Shown: one piece after another, positions 7,411 to 7,583 of the stretch
Numbering within the stretch: the stretch's first letter is position 1
Layout of the letters: each line of letters opens with the position of its first letter
Source: Holosporales bacterium
Lineage (GTDB): Bacteria; Pseudomonadota; Alphaproteobacteria; UBA3830; JAIRMZ01
Length of the DNA: 7,583 nt
Direction: 5' to 3'
NCBI GenBank assembly: GCA_031279495.1
Contig: JAITIJ010000006.1
Location: forward strand, 1-7,583
Position numbers and translations under genes: made by a program
Notes under the pieces: model-generated
What the model was told of the DNA's origin: nothing
What the model saw: only the letters and a program-made list of their open reading frames with translations
Databases searched by the model: none

Positions 7411-7583
7411 TACGGTATCAGGTAGAAGTCTCCCTTAGAGCCCTGTGCCTATGTGGTGCGGCTACTCGTACGTTTAGAGCAGGTGTCATCTTAAAAGCTG
7501 TTCCTATTTCTTTCCTCTTCCTTCCTTTTTTTATCCATTCGTCCTTTCTTTTCCTTCCGCGAAGTTTTTCCAGAACGAGTGTT
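7411..7583. other. Unassigned right edge with a pyrimidine-rich tract
   Basis: No supported gene. 7501-7558 is almost entirely C and T on the + strand. On the minus strand, frames enter from the right edge and run to stops at 7531-7533, 7491-7493 and 7418-7420, the last giving 54 codons rich in Lys and Arg. One of these could be the C-terminus of a convergent gene starting outside the window, but nothing distinguishes them and the purine-rich minus strand inflates Lys/Arg/Glu codons. A degenerate possible third copy of the hairpin element's right end lies at 7440-7465. Confidence 0.3.

Overview
The window reads as a stretch of an alphaproteobacterial-type chromosome. It carries the F1 sector of a proton-translocating ATP synthase in the order delta-alpha-gamma-beta-epsilon (atpH-A-G-D-C), with no F0 genes (atpB/E/F) immediately upstream. 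Separation of the F1 and F0 operons is characteristic of Alphaproteobacteria. The beta subunit carries an insertion after the catalytic-Glu segment, relative to my recollection of E. coli beta, of a kind also found in alphaproteobacterial and mitochondrial beta subunits. Base composition looks close to balanced by eye. An intracellular lineage such as Holosporales is possible, but the sequence does not settle it.

Layout, all on the + strand. Positions 2-667 hold the C-terminal two thirds or so of a gene that looks like holA (clamp-loader delta subunit of DNA polymerase III), open at the left edge. A gap of about 96 bp (668-763) carries an inverted repeat around a possible extended -10 box, then a strong Shine-Dalgarno sequence. 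atpH (TTG start at 764), atpA, atpG, atpD and atpC follow, packed with overlaps or very short gaps: ATGA overlap H/A, 1-nt overlap A/G, 21-nt gap G/D, 1-nt gap D/C. A 472-residue polytopic membrane protein with glycosyltransferase-C-like features starts 11 bp after atpC, and its ribosome-binding site overlaps the atpC stop. It is probably cotranscribed with the F1 genes.

After 6893 the gene density collapses. A tiny ORF with two in-frame start sites, each with a good Shine-Dalgarno sequence, ends at 7012. The remaining ~570 bp has no convincing gene. It holds T-rich tracts, two copies of a ~97-bp element (7187-7282 and 7313-7410), and a pyrimidine-rich right edge. Each element copy folds into two adjacent hairpins with conserved stems and a variable first loop. 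I do not recognise this element, and it is the most interesting unexplained structure here.

Functionally, the five Atp proteins make the catalytic head and stalk (alpha3 beta3 gamma delta epsilon). The nucleotide-binding residues are intact, so the enzyme should be active. Epsilon is only 89 residues, the beta-sandwich domain without the C-terminal helical hairpin, so epsilon-type autoinhibition should be absent.
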